This document shows, in pieces, positions 21,933 to 31,302 of a stretch of DNA of 64,000 bases. Source of the DNA: Serratia inhibens (GTDB lineage Bacteria > Pseudomonadota > Gammaproteobacteria > Enterobacterales > Enterobacteriaceae). The notes below the pieces were generated by a model. The model was not told where the DNA came from, ran no database searches, and saw only the letters and a program-made list of their open reading frames with translations. The stretch's first letter is position 1. Every line of letters starts with the position of its first letter. The stretch spans positions 62,001 to 126,000 of the forward strand of contig NZ_QYYG01000006.1 in the NCBI RefSeq assembly GCF_003591175.1, given 5' to 3'. Position numbers and translations under genes: made by a program.

Positions 21933-23507
21933 CTATAGTAACGCCGGTGGATCATCGGCCAACTGATCGAAATCAACCATTTCATATCCGTTGTATACTT
22001 GTCGGCCCGTTCGTTCCGGCGACGCAGTAGCGGAAGTGGCGGCCGGGTAGCTAATGTTGATCCCCGCTTCGCGGGCAAACAGGTCGATGAAGCCGAAGGC
22101 GCTATACGGGGAGTCAATCAACTGATGTCGTTGGTCGTTGTCCGACAACACCAGCAGAGGTACTTCGTAGTTCTGTCGGGTATTTCCCCCATGTCGCAGG
22201 TAGCGGGCGCCGCCAATTGTTTTGTGCGACAAACCGTGATCGGAAAAATAGAACAGCTTAAAAGGCGAGCCGCTCTGTTTCAGCATACTATAGGTTCGCG
22301 CTATGAAACGATCGGTTTTGCGATAGCTGGACAGGTAACAGTTAAGCTCGCGATCCGGCATGTTAAAAAAGGGGACTTCGCCGTTGAGGCGTTCGCAGAA
22401 ATCCGTATGCGACCCCATCAGATGCAGAACATAGAGATTACCTTGGGTTGCTTCCTGTAATGCTTTTCCGAGCAAAGGTAACAATTCGTCGTCATCGGTA
22501 TTGCGAGACTCATAATCCCCTTTTTTCAAGAAATGACGGCTGTCGCTGAACATGGCCACTTTGGATACCGGGGTATCAAACTCCCCGATCATCCCCTGAT
22601 TGGACAACCAATGAGTTTTCATGCCCGCCGCTTTTGCCAACGTAATGACATTATCCGCAATAGAGACTTTTTTACCGTCGCTCAGCGCCAAAGTTCTGGG
22701 GAGGGATTCAAAGGTGTTGGGGGCGGCGGAAATATAATTGTTGTAGAACTGACCCTTTGCGTTATCTAAAAATGGCGTTGTTTGCAACGGATACCCAAAG
22801 AGTGACATATGGTCCCTACGCATACTTTCACCAATAATAATAACGTAGTTACCCTTATTGTGCGCGACAGGGGTGACTACCCAATCTGGCATAACCATTG
22901 AGCTGTTCTCAAGAACGGCTATTTGCTGACGATATTGATTGATCGAAGAATAAATAGACAAAAAGAAATTAGGCAGCTTGATATTTTCCAAACCACTACC
23001 GGCAATTCTAACCACCAACAATACAGTAAAGATGATTGATAGCGACAGAATACTTTTATGAGAAATAGTATGTCGCCAAACAAACTGGGCCAGAACGAAC
23101 AGCATCAGCAGGGTTGCGGCGGGCAGCAGGTAGCAGCTCGCAGGAATCGTGTGCAGAAACTCATAGGCTTCAGCGCTACTGGTTTGCAGTAGGGCCGATA
23201 CTACGGCAACTGAAGGTGGGCCATAAATGCCCCCAACCGGCGCATAAAGCGCGCACAGCAGAATATAAGGAATAACCAACAAGTAACGACTGAGCGACAT
23301 TACCGATAGTAATAACAGCGTAAGCGCAATAAACAGGATATCGATACCTTTGGCGCTGCCATATCCCATAGCCTTACACAATATTAGTGCGGTGAGAGCA
23401 TAGAATAAGAGTGTTTTAATCAGTGGCTGTGTGGTGCAAAAGCGGAACTTATCTAAAATTAATGAGGGAGTGTTCATAAAAGAGGCCGTTAATAAAATGC
23501 TGTCCAT
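21933..23507 (-). CDS. Phosphoethanolamine transferase-type sulfatase
   Basis: Five N-terminal membrane helices (about 25-175) precede a periplasmic alkaline phosphatase/sulfatase-fold domain. IIIGESMRRDHMSLFGYP and NTFESLPRTLALSD (candidate Thr nucleophile) mark the active site, and FYFSDHGLSH and LRHGGN supply metal ligands. This is the layout of EptA/EptB/CptA/OpgE enzymes, which move phosphoethanolamine from phosphatidylethanolamine to lipid A, core sugars or glucans. The acceptor cannot be told from sequence. The start is uncertain: 23507 (524 residues) or 23477 (514), neither with a clear ribosome binding site. It is not at this locus in E. coli. Confidence 0.82.
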   Translation of the reverse strand: MDSILLTASFMNTPSLILDKFRFCTTQPLIKTLLFYALTALILCKAMGYGSAKGIDILFIALTLLLLSVMSLSRYLLVIPYILLCALYAPVGGIYGPPSVAVVSALLQTSSAEAYEFLHTIPASCYLLPAATLLMLFVLAQFVWRHTISHKSILSLSIIFTVLLVVRIAGSGLENIKLPNFFLSIYSSINQYRQQIAVLENSSMVMPDWVVTPVAHNKGNYVIIIGESMRRDHMSLFGYPLQTTPFLDNAKGQFYNNYISAAPNTFESLPRTLALSDGKKVSIADNVITLAKAAGMKTHWLSNQGMIGEFDTPVSKVAMFSDSRHFLKKGDYESRNTDDDELLPLLGKALQEATQGNLYVLHLMGSHTDFCERLNGEVPFFNMPDRELNCYLSSYRKTDRFIARTYSMLKQSGSPFKLFYFSDHGLSHKTIGGARYLRHGGNTRQNYEVPLLVLSDNDQRHQLIDSPYSAFGFIDLFAREAGINISYPAATSATASPERTGRQVYNGYEMVDFDQLADDPPALL

Positions 23508-23550
23508 GCATGTTCAATGTTCTGAATGACAATTGAACAAATAACTGCTC

Positions 23551-23571
23551 ATGCATCATTTTCTGATGCAT
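23551..23571. promoter_or_regulatory. Palindrome upstream of the transferase gene
   Basis: ATGCATCA-TTTTC-TGATGCAT is a perfect 8-bp inverted repeat, 44 bp upstream of the minus-strand gene that ends at 21933. It could be an operator; no known regulator motif is recognised. Confidence 0.4.
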
Positions 23572-23622
23572 TTATTAGAAATAATGGAACAGGCAGTTTT
23601 TAGAGGTTGCGCATTATACGCT

Positions 23623-24471
23623 TTAAACCAGTTTTTTCATCAACTGTTCGCTGTGTTTGATGCGGTCGCGGGCATGATCGAGATCATGCTGAATCAAGGC
23701 CATAAACAGCAGGTCGGTGAGGGCGAACTGGGCGGTGCTGGAGGAAATGGCGGCGCTGCGGGTGTCGGGTTCCTCAGCGATGGTATACAGACAGTGGTCG
23801 GCGCGTTGCTGCAGCCCGTTCGGCGAGAAACTGGTCAGTGCCAGCACCTTGGCGCCGGCCAGGCGAGCTTCTTCCGCCGCCAGGTTGATTTCCCGCCGTT
23901 CTCCGCTGAATGAGATTGCCAGCAGCAAATCCCGCTTATCCAACGCCTGTACCGCCGCCAGTTGGACGTGCATATCCGGCTCTGCTATCGCCATCACGCC
24001 AATTTTCAGCAGCTTGTAGGAGAAATCCTTGGCGACCAACCCGGAAGCGCCAATCCCCACCAAAATGATCCTTCGCGCCTGGCGCAGCATGTCCAGCGCC
24101 TGATGCAGACGCTCTTCGCTATTGATATCCAGCGTAGCACGCAGTGCGGCCTGCTTTTCCACCAACAGCTTTTCACCGACCGTTTTCAGCGCATCGCTGC
24201 TGAGGATCCGGTTATGCACGGTGACCGCCGGCTCAGCCTGCGGCTGGGCCAGAGTTTCGCTCAGCGCCAGCTTCAATGCAGGGAAGCCTTTGTAGCCCAA
24301 CTTCTGAGCAAATTTCACCACGCTAGACTGGCTGATCCCGGCCAACTGAGCCAGCTTTTGCGAGCTGAGATGGCGTGCCTGCTCGGCGTTATGCAGCAGG
24401 AAATCCGCTAATTTACGGTCGTTTTGAGCCAGCGTCGGATATATCTGACGAATGCGAAGAAGGGTACTCAT
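23623..24471 (-). CDS. murR: MurR, RpiR-family repressor of N-acetylmuramate use
   Basis: The N-terminal RpiR helix-turn-helix (about 1-75; SSQKLAQLAGISQSSVVKFAQKLGYKGFPALK) is followed by a SIS sugar-phosphate domain (about 120-260; IILVGIGASGLVAKD). In E. coli MurR represses murQP, with N-acetylmuramate 6-phosphate as inducer. The start MSTLLRIRQIYP at 24471 gives 282 residues (E. coli 285). The divergent murQ-murP supports the name. Confidence 0.92.
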   Translation of the reverse strand: MSTLLRIRQIYPTLAQNDRKLADFLLHNAEQARHLSSQKLAQLAGISQSSVVKFAQKLGYKGFPALKLALSETLAQPQAEPAVTVHNRILSSDALKTVGEKLLVEKQAALRATLDINSEERLHQALDMLRQARRIILVGIGASGLVAKDFSYKLLKIGVMAIAEPDMHVQLAAVQALDKRDLLLAISFSGERREINLAAEEARLAGAKVLALTSFSPNGLQQRADHCLYTIAEEPDTRSAAISSSTAQFALTDLLFMALIQHDLDHARDRIKHSEQLMKKLV

Positions 24472-24831
24472 AAGGTTGTGTCCCATAATTGATCGTGGCA
24501 CCGTCGCAGACCCAAAAGTCCGTCATCAAGGCGGAGGGTGCAAAGCATAGCGGACCTGGGTTTAAGCCCGACAACGCAGAGTACGGGCTTTTGGGGCGCG
24601 ACCCGAAGGGCTGGGGCCATTAGAACGCGCACCTGTGTTACGCGCCACTTATTTGGCTCACCAAACCTCACGACTCGTGCCTTGTTGCGCGCTCAAATGA
24701 CCGCCAGCGGTGCTCACGTGCAACCTATATTCCCTGGAAACCAGCGGGTATTCTGCCACGCCGGCGGCGAAAACGCGCAGTGAAAATTTTTTGTGAGCTG
24801 GTCTTTAAAATAGCAAATAGTACTCGCTTTG

Positions 24832-24848
24832 TTGAATAAAATATTCAA
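24832..24848. promoter_or_regulatory. Probable MurR operator, site 1
   Basis: TTGAATA-AAA-TATTCAA is a perfect 7-3-7 palindrome 43 bp before murQ. RpiR-family repressors bind A/T-rich palindromes with TTGAA/TTCAA ends, and E. coli MurR is known to bind two adjacent inverted repeats between murR and murQ. Confidence 0.68.
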
Positions 24849-24866
24849 ATAATGTTTTTGTGATTG

Positions 24867-24879
24867 GAATTAAAAATTC
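24867..24879. promoter_or_regulatory. Probable MurR operator, site 2
   Basis: GAATT-AAA-AATTC lies within TTGGAATTAAAAATTCAAA. The centre is 33 bp from site 1, about three helical turns, and it ends 11 bp before murQ, so binding would block initiation. Confidence 0.6.
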
Positions 24880-24890
24880 AAAGGTGAAAA

Positions 24891-25784
24891 ATGAACTTGG
24901 GCGCATTGGTCTCTGAAACACGAAACCCGGCCACCATGGGTCTGGATGAAATGTCGACGCTGGAAATGGTGAGCTGCTTTAACCGGGAAGACCGAAAGGT
25001 GCCGGAGGCGATTGAAAAGGTGCTGCCGGCCATTGCGCAGGCGGTAGATCTGGCGGCGACGGCGTTGAAGGCCGGTGGTCGGTTGATTTATCTGGGGGCG
25101 GGTACCAGCGGCCGTCTTGGCGTGCTTGACGCCTCCGAATGCCCGCCCACCTTCGGTGTGCCGCATGGTAGGGTCGTTGGGCTGATTGCCGGTGGCCCAG
25201 GCGCGTTGCTGAAGGCTGTGGAGGGTGCAGAAGATGACGCAGCCTTGGGAGAGGCCGATTTGAAAGCGCTGTCGCTGACGGCCACCGACATGGTTGTGGG
25301 GCTGGCGGCATCCGGGCGGACCCCTTATGTGATAGGTGCCCTGCGCTATGCGCGTCAGTTGGGTTGCCCGACGGCGGCGATTTCCTGTAATCCGGATTCA
25401 CCCATCGCCCACGAAGCGCAGGTGGCGATTTCACCGGTGGTGGGGCCAGAGGCGCTGACCGGCTCGACGCGCATGAAATCAGGCACCGCGCAAAAATTGG
25501 TGCTGAACATGCTGTCGACCGGCGCGATGGTCAAACTGGGCAAGGTTTATCAAAACCTGATGGTGGACGTGAAGGCTACCAACGTAAAACTGGTGGATCG
25601 CGCCTGCCGCATCGTCGTGGAAGCCACCGGCGCAGAACGCAGCCAGGCGGAGGCGGCGCTGACGCAGACCGGTTTTGAAGTCAAACCGGCGATTCTGATG
25701 ATTTTGGCCGGTATTGACGCCGAAGAAGCGCAATGTCGCTTGCAGCGGCACGACGGCTATTTGCGCGCGGCGTTAACGCGTTAA
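24891..25784 (+). CDS. murQ: N-acetylmuramic acid 6-phosphate etherase
   Basis: Cleaves the lactyl ether of MurNAc-6-phosphate to give GlcNAc-6-phosphate and D-lactate during cell wall recycling. It is a SIS-fold protein with the block [24 protein letters not shown] (here only to locate the domain, about 65-88) and [19 protein letters not shown]. The length is 297 residues (E. coli 298). The start has AAAGGTG upstream. It is first in murQ-murP-pgpC. Confidence 0.97.
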   Translation: MNLGALVSETRNPATMGLDEMSTLEMVSCFNREDRKVPEAIEKVLPAIAQAVDLAATALKAGGRLIYLGAGTSGRLGVLDASECPPTFGVPHGRVVGLIAGGPGALLKAVEGAEDDAALGEADLKALSLTATDMVVGLAASGRTPYVIGALRYARQLGCPTAAISCNPDSPIAHEAQVAISPVVGPEALTGSTRMKSGTAQKLVLNMLSTGAMVKLGKVYQNLMVDVKATNVKLVDRACRIVVEATGAERSQAEAALTQTGFEVKPAILMILAGIDAEEAQCRLQRHDGYLRAALTR

Positions 25785-25803
25785 ACCATACCTGAGGCGG
25801 GCG

Positions 25804-27171
25804 ATGGACAAGACAACGGCACTGGCAACACAGATTCTGACGGGGATTGGCGGCGAGGGGAATATCCTCAGGCTGGAGAACTGCATGACGCGGGTTCGCG
25901 TCGAGGTCCGTGACGAACAGCGCCTTGATTTACCGGCGCTCAAGCAGTTAACGGGTATTAAGGGCTATATCAAGCAGGGCGATCAGCATCAGTTTATTGT
26001 TGGACCGGGCGCCGCCGCCAAGGTGGTTGACGCCATGCGTTCGCTGCTCAATGGTGCTCCCGCCGTGTTGGCGGGCGGTGATGATATCGCCCGTACCAAA
26101 GCGCAGGCCAAGCAAAAATACGCAGCGCCGATGAGCGGGGCGTTGAAAAAACTGGCCGATATCTTTATCCCCTTGATACCGGCGTTCATTGCTTCTGGCC
26201 TGATTACCGGCATCATCAACCTGCTGAAGCGGCCCGACATCGCCGGCGAGTTGGCGGTAAACTACCCGAATGTGCTTGGGTTGCTGGCGATTTTCGGCAG
26301 CGCGGTATTCGCCATCATGAACATTCTGGTGGGGGTTAACGCTGCCCGGGTGTTTGGTGGTTCGCAGGCGATGGGCGGCGTGATGGCCGGTATTCTCTCC
26401 AGCCCGGCGCTGGCGCAGATTACGTTGTTCGGCGAGGCGTTGCAGCCGGGGCGGGGCGGGGTGATTGCCGTACTGCTGGTGGTGGCGCTGATGTGTTGGG
26501 TGGAAAAACGCCTGCGCAATCTGCTGCCGGAGTCGATCGAGCTTATCCTCAATCCGCTATTGACCACGCTGGTGACCGCGTCGCTGGCGATTGTGATTTT
26601 GCAACCGCTCGGCGGCTACATCTCGGACGCCATCGCCCACGGCGCCAATTTGGCGATCGACAAAGGCGGGTTGCTGGTGGGCGCGGTGCTGTCCGGGCTG
26701 TTCCTGCCGCTGGTGCTGTCCGGTCTGCATCAGGGATTGGTGCCGATACATGTCGAGCTGGTGCAGGCGCACGGCTCCAACCCGCTGCTGCCGATCCTGG
26801 CGATGGCGGGAGTGGGGCAAGTGGGGGCTGCACTGGCAGTATTAATGAAAACTCGCAATGCGCGCCTGAAAAAGGTGATCAAAGGGGCGCTGCCGGTCGG
26901 TATTCTCGGCATTGGCGAGCCGCTGATTTTCGGCGTGACCCTGCCGCTGGGTAAGCCTTTTATTGCTGCCTGCCTCGGCGGCGCTGTGGGGGGCGCATTG
27001 ATCAGTTACTGGAAAGTGGCGACGGTGATTACCTTCGGTATCTCGGGTTTACCTTTGGCGCTGACCATTGTCTCGGGTAAGGTGATGTTGTATCTGGCCG
27101 GTATGGTGATTACGATTGTGGCTGGATTTATGTTCACCTGGATAATGGGATTCAACGATCCTGAGGAGTAA
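25804..27171 (+). CDS. murP: PTS system N-acetylmuramic acid transporter EIIBC
   Basis: Imports and phosphorylates N-acetylmuramic acid to MurNAc-6-phosphate, the MurQ substrate. The EIIB domain is at 1-80, with phosphorylation site Cys27 (LENCMTRVRV). The glucose-family EIIC domain with about ten membrane helices fills 110-450. There is no EIIA domain; as with E. coli MurP, the cell's glucose EIIA (Crr) must serve. The length of 455 residues compares with 474. It lies 19 bp downstream of murQ. Confidence 0.94.
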   Translation: MDKTTALATQILTGIGGEGNILRLENCMTRVRVEVRDEQRLDLPALKQLTGIKGYIKQGDQHQFIVGPGAAAKVVDAMRSLLNGAPAVLAGGDDIARTKAQAKQKYAAPMSGALKKLADIFIPLIPAFIASGLITGIINLLKRPDIAGELAVNYPNVLGLLAIFGSAVFAIMNILVGVNAARVFGGSQAMGGVMAGILSSPALAQITLFGEALQPGRGGVIAVLLVVALMCWVEKRLRNLLPESIELILNPLLTTLVTASLAIVILQPLGGYISDAIAHGANLAIDKGGLLVGAVLSGLFLPLVLSGLHQGLVPIHVELVQAHGSNPLLPILAMAGVGQVGAALAVLMKTRNARLKKVIKGALPVGILGIGEPLIFGVTLPLGKPFIAACLGGAVGGALISYWKVATVITFGISGLPLALTIVSGKVMLYLAGMVITIVAGFMFTWIMGFNDPEE

Positions 27172-27174
27172 CGT

Positions 27175-27831
27175 TTGAGCGAGAAACAGAGCCAGGAGGC
27201 CGTGGAGGGCCGCCGCGTGGTGTTCTTTGATCTGGACGGTACGTTGCATCAGGAAGACATGTTTGGCAGTTTCTTGCGTTTCTTGCTGCGCCACCTGCCG
27301 CTGAATCTGCTGTTGGTGGTGCCGCTGCTGCCGGTGGTCGGGCTGGCGATGCTGCTGATGGGGCGCGCTGCGCGCTGGCCGATGAGCGTCCTGCTGTGGT
27401 CGATCACCTTTGGCCGTTCGGAGGCCAGGTTAAAGGCGCTGGAACTGCAGTTCGTCAGTTATTTCCGCGACAAGGTGACCGCGTTTCCGGTGGTGCAAAT
27501 GCGCCTGCGTCAGTATCTCGATGTGCACGATGCGCAGGTGTGGCTGATTACCGGTTCACCGGAGCGGTTGGTTGAGCAGGTTTATCGGGACTCCGCTTTT
27601 CTGGCGCGGGTACGTCTGGTCGGCAGCCGCATTGTGCGCCGTCACGGCGGTTGGGTACTGGCTATGCGGTGTCTCGGCGTCCAGAAAGTGATGCAACTGG
27701 AACAGCGTCTCGGCGCGCCGCTCAGGCTGTACAGCGGTTACAGTGACAGCAAACAAGACAACCCGCTGCTGTACTTCTGCGAGCACCGCTGGCGGGTCAG
27801 CAAGCTGGGTGAGTTGCAGCAGTTGGAGTAA
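27175..27831 (+). CDS. pgpC: Phosphatidylglycerophosphatase C (HAD family)
   Basis: Membrane HAD phosphatase that dephosphorylates phosphatidylglycerophosphate (formerly yfhB). The nucleophile motif FFDLDGT has Asp19 and Asp21. A hydrophobic helix pair (about 38-65) anchors it, and WLITGSPERL is motif II. The gene starts with TTG at 27175 and has GAGGAG just upstream, 3 bp after the murP stop, so it is coupled to murP. In E. coli pgpC lies beside tadA and mltF; here murQP has been joined upstream of it. Confidence 0.9.
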   Translation: MSEKQSQEAVEGRRVVFFDLDGTLHQEDMFGSFLRFLLRHLPLNLLLVVPLLPVVGLAMLLMGRAARWPMSVLLWSITFGRSEARLKALELQFVSYFRDKVTAFPVVQMRLRQYLDVHDAQVWLITGSPERLVEQVYRDSAFLARVRLVGSRIVRRHGGWVLAMRCLGVQKVMQLEQRLGAPLRLYSGYSDSKQDNPLLYFCEHRWRVSKLGELQQLE

Positions 27832-27862
27832 GCAAAGGGGCGGATTTCCGCCCTTTGCCGTT
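27832..27862 (+). terminator. Terminator of murQ-murP-pgpC
   Basis: GCAAAGGGGCGG-ATTT-CCGCCCTTTGC with one bulge, starting at the pgpC stop codon, followed by CGTTTAT. Confidence 0.8.
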
Positions 27863-27909
27863 TATATCCCCTCGGGTGTTCGAATTGCAGCGTGAAAGAC
27901 GGCAGCCAT
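27863..27909. repeat. ERIC end fragment
   Basis: TATATCCCC...GTTCGAATTGCAG...GGCAGCC resembles the terminal 45 bp of an ERIC element. The central palindrome is absent, so this is a truncated copy downstream of pgpC. Confidence 0.5.
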
Positions 27910-27915
27910 AACGCC

Positions 27916-28968
27916 TTAATCATCGGTCAGATCGTGCGGCTTGCGTCCCAGTTGCCATATCTTCTCTGCATAGTGTCCCAACGCCCACAGGCTCAGACCG
28001 AGCACCACAAAGAAAATCGCCTTGGGCATGCTGTCCCAGAAAAATTCGAAGAAGCGGGTATAAAGGTTGATGCACAGGAAGGTCAGACCGAATCCGCGCA
28101 GCATGGCGTCATCACGTTTCAGCCCCAGCCAGATGACCACTGCGGCGGCGATGCCGAACAGCAGGCTCCAGTGGAACAGTTCGATCTGACGTACGCTGTA
28201 CCAGCTGTCCAGATCGCCGTAATTGCCGAAGATCGACAGCAGCCACAGGGCGATAAACAAATACAGCAGCCCCATCGCCAGCGAAACACGCTCCAGCCCA
28301 CGCCGGGCAAGCAGTGGTTGCAGCAGCAATGCTGCGGCGATCAGGACTGCGCCGAAGGCGATAAAGCGGATCGGGAAGCTCATGCCCAGCCAGTAAGCGC
28401 CCCAGCCGGAAAGGTAACCGGTTTCGGCGCCGAAGGCGTTGCCGAGCGACAGCAGGGCAAACCACCACACCAGCCCGGAGCGGCTGAACCAGCCAATCAC
28501 GCCGTAAAGCAGCGCGGCGAACATCAGCAGCAGTGAAACCCGGCCACTGCCGTTGTCCAGCCAGACGCCCATTTGCCACAGAGCGCAGGCGGTGAAGAGC
28601 ACGGCAATGAACAGAGCGGCCTCATTGCCGTAGCGTTTTTCCGGATGGCGGCGGCGACGGCGCAAGGCCCAGACATAGGCCAGCGCAGCCAATACGCCGG
28701 CCATCGCCATGCGAACCGGGGCATCGAAACGGAACAATCCGCTCAGCCAGTCCAACAGATCGCTGTCGGCGAACAGGCTGGTGATGGCAATGACCAGCGA
28801 GGCCAGCGCGGCGAGAAACGCATAACGCGCCAGCCGCCGCCAGTCGAAAGGCTGTATTTCCACATGCTGCAACAACTGCTCTTGCTGCTGCGCCGTCAGC
28901 GCACCTTCGCCGACCCAGCCGTTCAGGGCTTTGCGTACCACGGCGGCGTTCTTCTTGCTGAATTTCAT
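27916..28968 (-). CDS. DUF2157-type polytopic membrane protein
   Basis: This 350-residue protein has a soluble N-terminal helix bundle of about 50 residues (WVGEGALTAQQQEQLLQH, the typical DUF2157 start). About ten membrane helices with few charged loops follow. No catalytic motif is visible and the function is unknown. I chose the start MKFSKKNAAV at 28968 because it has an AGGGATAAG upstream region; readings to 29019 pass into repeat DNA. It is convergent with pgpC and divergent from tadA. Confidence 0.8.
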   Translation of the reverse strand: MKFSKKNAAVVRKALNGWVGEGALTAQQQEQLLQHVEIQPFDWRRLARYAFLAALASLVIAITSLFADSDLLDWLSGLFRFDAPVRMAMAGVLAALAYVWALRRRRRHPEKRYGNEAALFIAVLFTACALWQMGVWLDNGSGRVSLLLMFAALLYGVIGWFSRSGLVWWFALLSLGNAFGAETGYLSGWGAYWLGMSFPIRFIAFGAVLIAAALLLQPLLARRGLERVSLAMGLLYLFIALWLLSIFGNYGDLDSWYSVRQIELFHWSLLFGIAAAVVIWLGLKRDDAMLRGFGLTFLCINLYTRFFEFFWDSMPKAIFFVVLGLSLWALGHYAEKIWQLGRKPHDLTDD

Positions 28969-29005
28969 GTTTCTTATCCCTGATAACATCGCTATTCGTT
29001 CAGTA

Positions 29006-29034
29006 TATACCCGTCGCATTTCAAGCCGCAGCGT
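29006..29034. repeat. ERIC end fragment near tadA
   Basis: TATACCCGTCGCATTTCAAG and the next nine bases match the end of the ERIC copy at 60255. The element is broken after 29 bp and is followed by a second, different repeat. Confidence 0.55.
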
Positions 29035-29052
29035 TCGACGCCGTCCCCGGCC

Positions 29053-29107
29053 TGCGGGGGGCGAATATATTCACCCCGGTTAACACGGGCGCAGCATGCA
29101 GCGCACC
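29053..29107. repeat. Degenerate copy of a 59-bp palindromic element
   Basis: GGGGGCGAATATATTCACCC followed by CGGTTAACACGGGCGCAGCATG aligns, in opposite orientation, with the element at 56752-56810. About four fifths of positions agree by eye, and the outer GTGTA end is lost here. Confidence 0.6.
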
Positions 29108-29119
29108 TACTGTGTATAA

Positions 29120-29659
<540 letters not shown>

Positions 29660-31120
29660 TTAGTGGTTAAGCGCCAGTTCCGGCATAACGGCCGGATAGC
29701 CTTTCCCTAGCGCTTCCCGTTCGGCCGCTTCCTGCGCCGCCTTCCTCTCTTTTTCTTGCAGATAACCGACCAGGCTGACCTGATAGCGGCGAATGTTTTC
29801 CACGTAGTTATAGGCTTCGCGCCCGCGCGCATAGCCGTAGGTCAACTGCGGGTAATAACGTTTTTGGCTGAGCATCGGCAGGCGCTGTTTGACGTCCACC
29901 CAGCTGTCCGGATTGCCTTTTTGCATTTTGGTCAGTTTGCGGGCGTCGAGCATGTGGCCCCAGCCCATGTTGTATGCCGCCAGCGAGAACCAGATGCGTT
30001 CGTCTTCCGGCACGCTGTCGGGCACCTTGGCCATCAGCCTTTGCAGGTAAAGTGCGCCGCCCTGAATGCTTTCCTCAGGATCCAGACGATCGTTGACTCC
30101 CAGGCCGTCGGCGGTGGCCCGCGTCAGCATCATCAGGCCGCGTACGCCGGTGGGAGAGGTTGCCTGCGGGTTCCAGTGCGATTCCTGATAGGCGATGGCC
30201 GCCAGCAATTTCCAGTCGATCTCATTGGCGTACTTTTCAAACAACGAGCGGAAGGTCGGCAGCACCGAGTCGATGGCCGACAGGAAGGTTCTGGTATCGA
30301 CGTAATCGAAACTGCCGACGTGCCCGAGGTACTTCTCTTCCAGCCGCGCCAGCGTGCCGTCGTCTACCATCTGGCTATAGAAATCCAGCATTGCCGCATA
30401 CAGGCTATCGTCGTTGCCGCGCTTCAGATACCAGGTGACCGGCTCTTCATCGGTGACGTCGAACGCGACCGCCAGCTGCGGATGGATGCGCTGCAGCAGG
30501 GCGATGGTCACAGAGTCGCCGAGGGTATAGTCCAGTTTGCCGTCGGCCACCTGTTCCAGCAGCTCTTTTGAGGTCAGATCGCTGGAGGCTTCCCAACTGA
30601 GGTCCGGGAATTTACTTTGCTTAAGCTGTTTCAGCGTGCTGACGTGCGCGGAGCCGGAGGCGACCGCCAGTTTGCCTTTAATATCGGCAAAGGTTTTTGG
30701 CCGTGGGGTGCCCAGGCGATAGACCAACTGCTGGGATACGGAATAATAGGCCGGGCCGGTGCGTGCGCGGCTGAGGCGATCCCGGTTGTAGATCAGACCG
30801 GCGGCCAGCAGATCGGCGTCGTCATCGTCCAGATCGTCAAACAGGTCATTGATATTGTTGTGCGGGATCACCACCAGCTTCACGCCCAGGTAATTGGCGA
30901 AGCGTTTCGCCAGCTCGTAATCGAGCCCACCCGGCCCCTGTTTGGTGGTGAAATAGGTTAGCGGCGTGTTCAGCGTACTGATACGTAGCTCGCCACGGGA
31001 TTTGATCTCTTCGAGCTGCCCTCCCTGACCACCGCGCCAGGCAATATTGGGCCACAGGGCGAGCGCCAGAAGCAAGGTAACAACACCGATGAGAATGTAG
31101 TTTATTTTTAGGCGTTTCAA
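29660..31120 (-). CDS. mltF: Membrane-bound lytic murein transglycosylase F
   Basis: Cleaves peptidoglycan glycan strands to 1,6-anhydro-muropeptides at the outer membrane. An N-terminal membrane/signal segment (about 7-27) is followed by an amino acid-binding SBP-type domain (about 45-265), then a C-terminal SLT domain (about 300-430) with the catalytic Glu in [11 protein letters not shown]. The length of 486 residues agrees with the family. It is convergent with tadA with no gap and divergent from purL. Confidence 0.96.
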   Translation of the reverse strand: MKRLKINYILIGVVTLLLALALWPNIAWRGGQGGQLEEIKSRGELRISTLNTPLTYFTTKQGPGGLDYELAKRFANYLGVKLVVIPHNNINDLFDDLDDDDADLLAAGLIYNRDRLSRARTGPAYYSVSQQLVYRLGTPRPKTFADIKGKLAVASGSAHVSTLKQLKQSKFPDLSWEASSDLTSKELLEQVADGKLDYTLGDSVTIALLQRIHPQLAVAFDVTDEEPVTWYLKRGNDDSLYAAMLDFYSQMVDDGTLARLEEKYLGHVGSFDYVDTRTFLSAIDSVLPTFRSLFEKYANEIDWKLLAAIAYQESHWNPQATSPTGVRGLMMLTRATADGLGVNDRLDPEESIQGGALYLQRLMAKVPDSVPEDERIWFSLAAYNMGWGHMLDARKLTKMQKGNPDSWVDVKQRLPMLSQKRYYPQLTYGYARGREAYNYVENIRRYQVSLVGYLQEKERKAAQEAAEREALGKGYPAVMPELALNH

Positions 31121-31286
31121 ATAGTTATCCAGTGGTGGTACGGGTGCTCCGGTGACCGGAAGTCAGTCTTTTCTTATGGTTAAATCACCAGTGCGGGAGC
31201 ATTTTGCGCAACAAAACGCCAGCGTGCAACTTTATTGACACGTTATGACAATTCGAGGGTGGCGACAGCTTTTATCAATAATAGCT

Positions 31287-31302
31287 GCGCAAACGGTTTC
31301 GT
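31287..31302 (+). promoter_or_regulatory. PurR box of purL
   Basis: GCGCAAACGGTTTCGT matches the PurR palindrome ACGCAAACGTTTTCGT at 14 of 16 bases. It lies about 100 bp upstream of purL. Repression by PurR with hypoxanthine or guanine is expected. Confidence 0.85.

Larger units (their letters stand above)
24472..24890. other. murR/murQ intergenic region with an unexplained 300-bp segment
   Basis: The last 90 bp (about 24800-24890) are A/T-rich and carry two palindromes, the probable MurR operators. The first 300 bp (24480-24785) are G/C-rich, contain several short hairpins (for example AGCCCG...CGGGCT near 24566-24590), and are unlike normal promoter DNA. Overlapping open frames of 60-80 codons exist on both strands (24538-24783 plus, 24468-24671 minus), but none has a good ribosome binding site. 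See findings. Confidence 0.6.
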
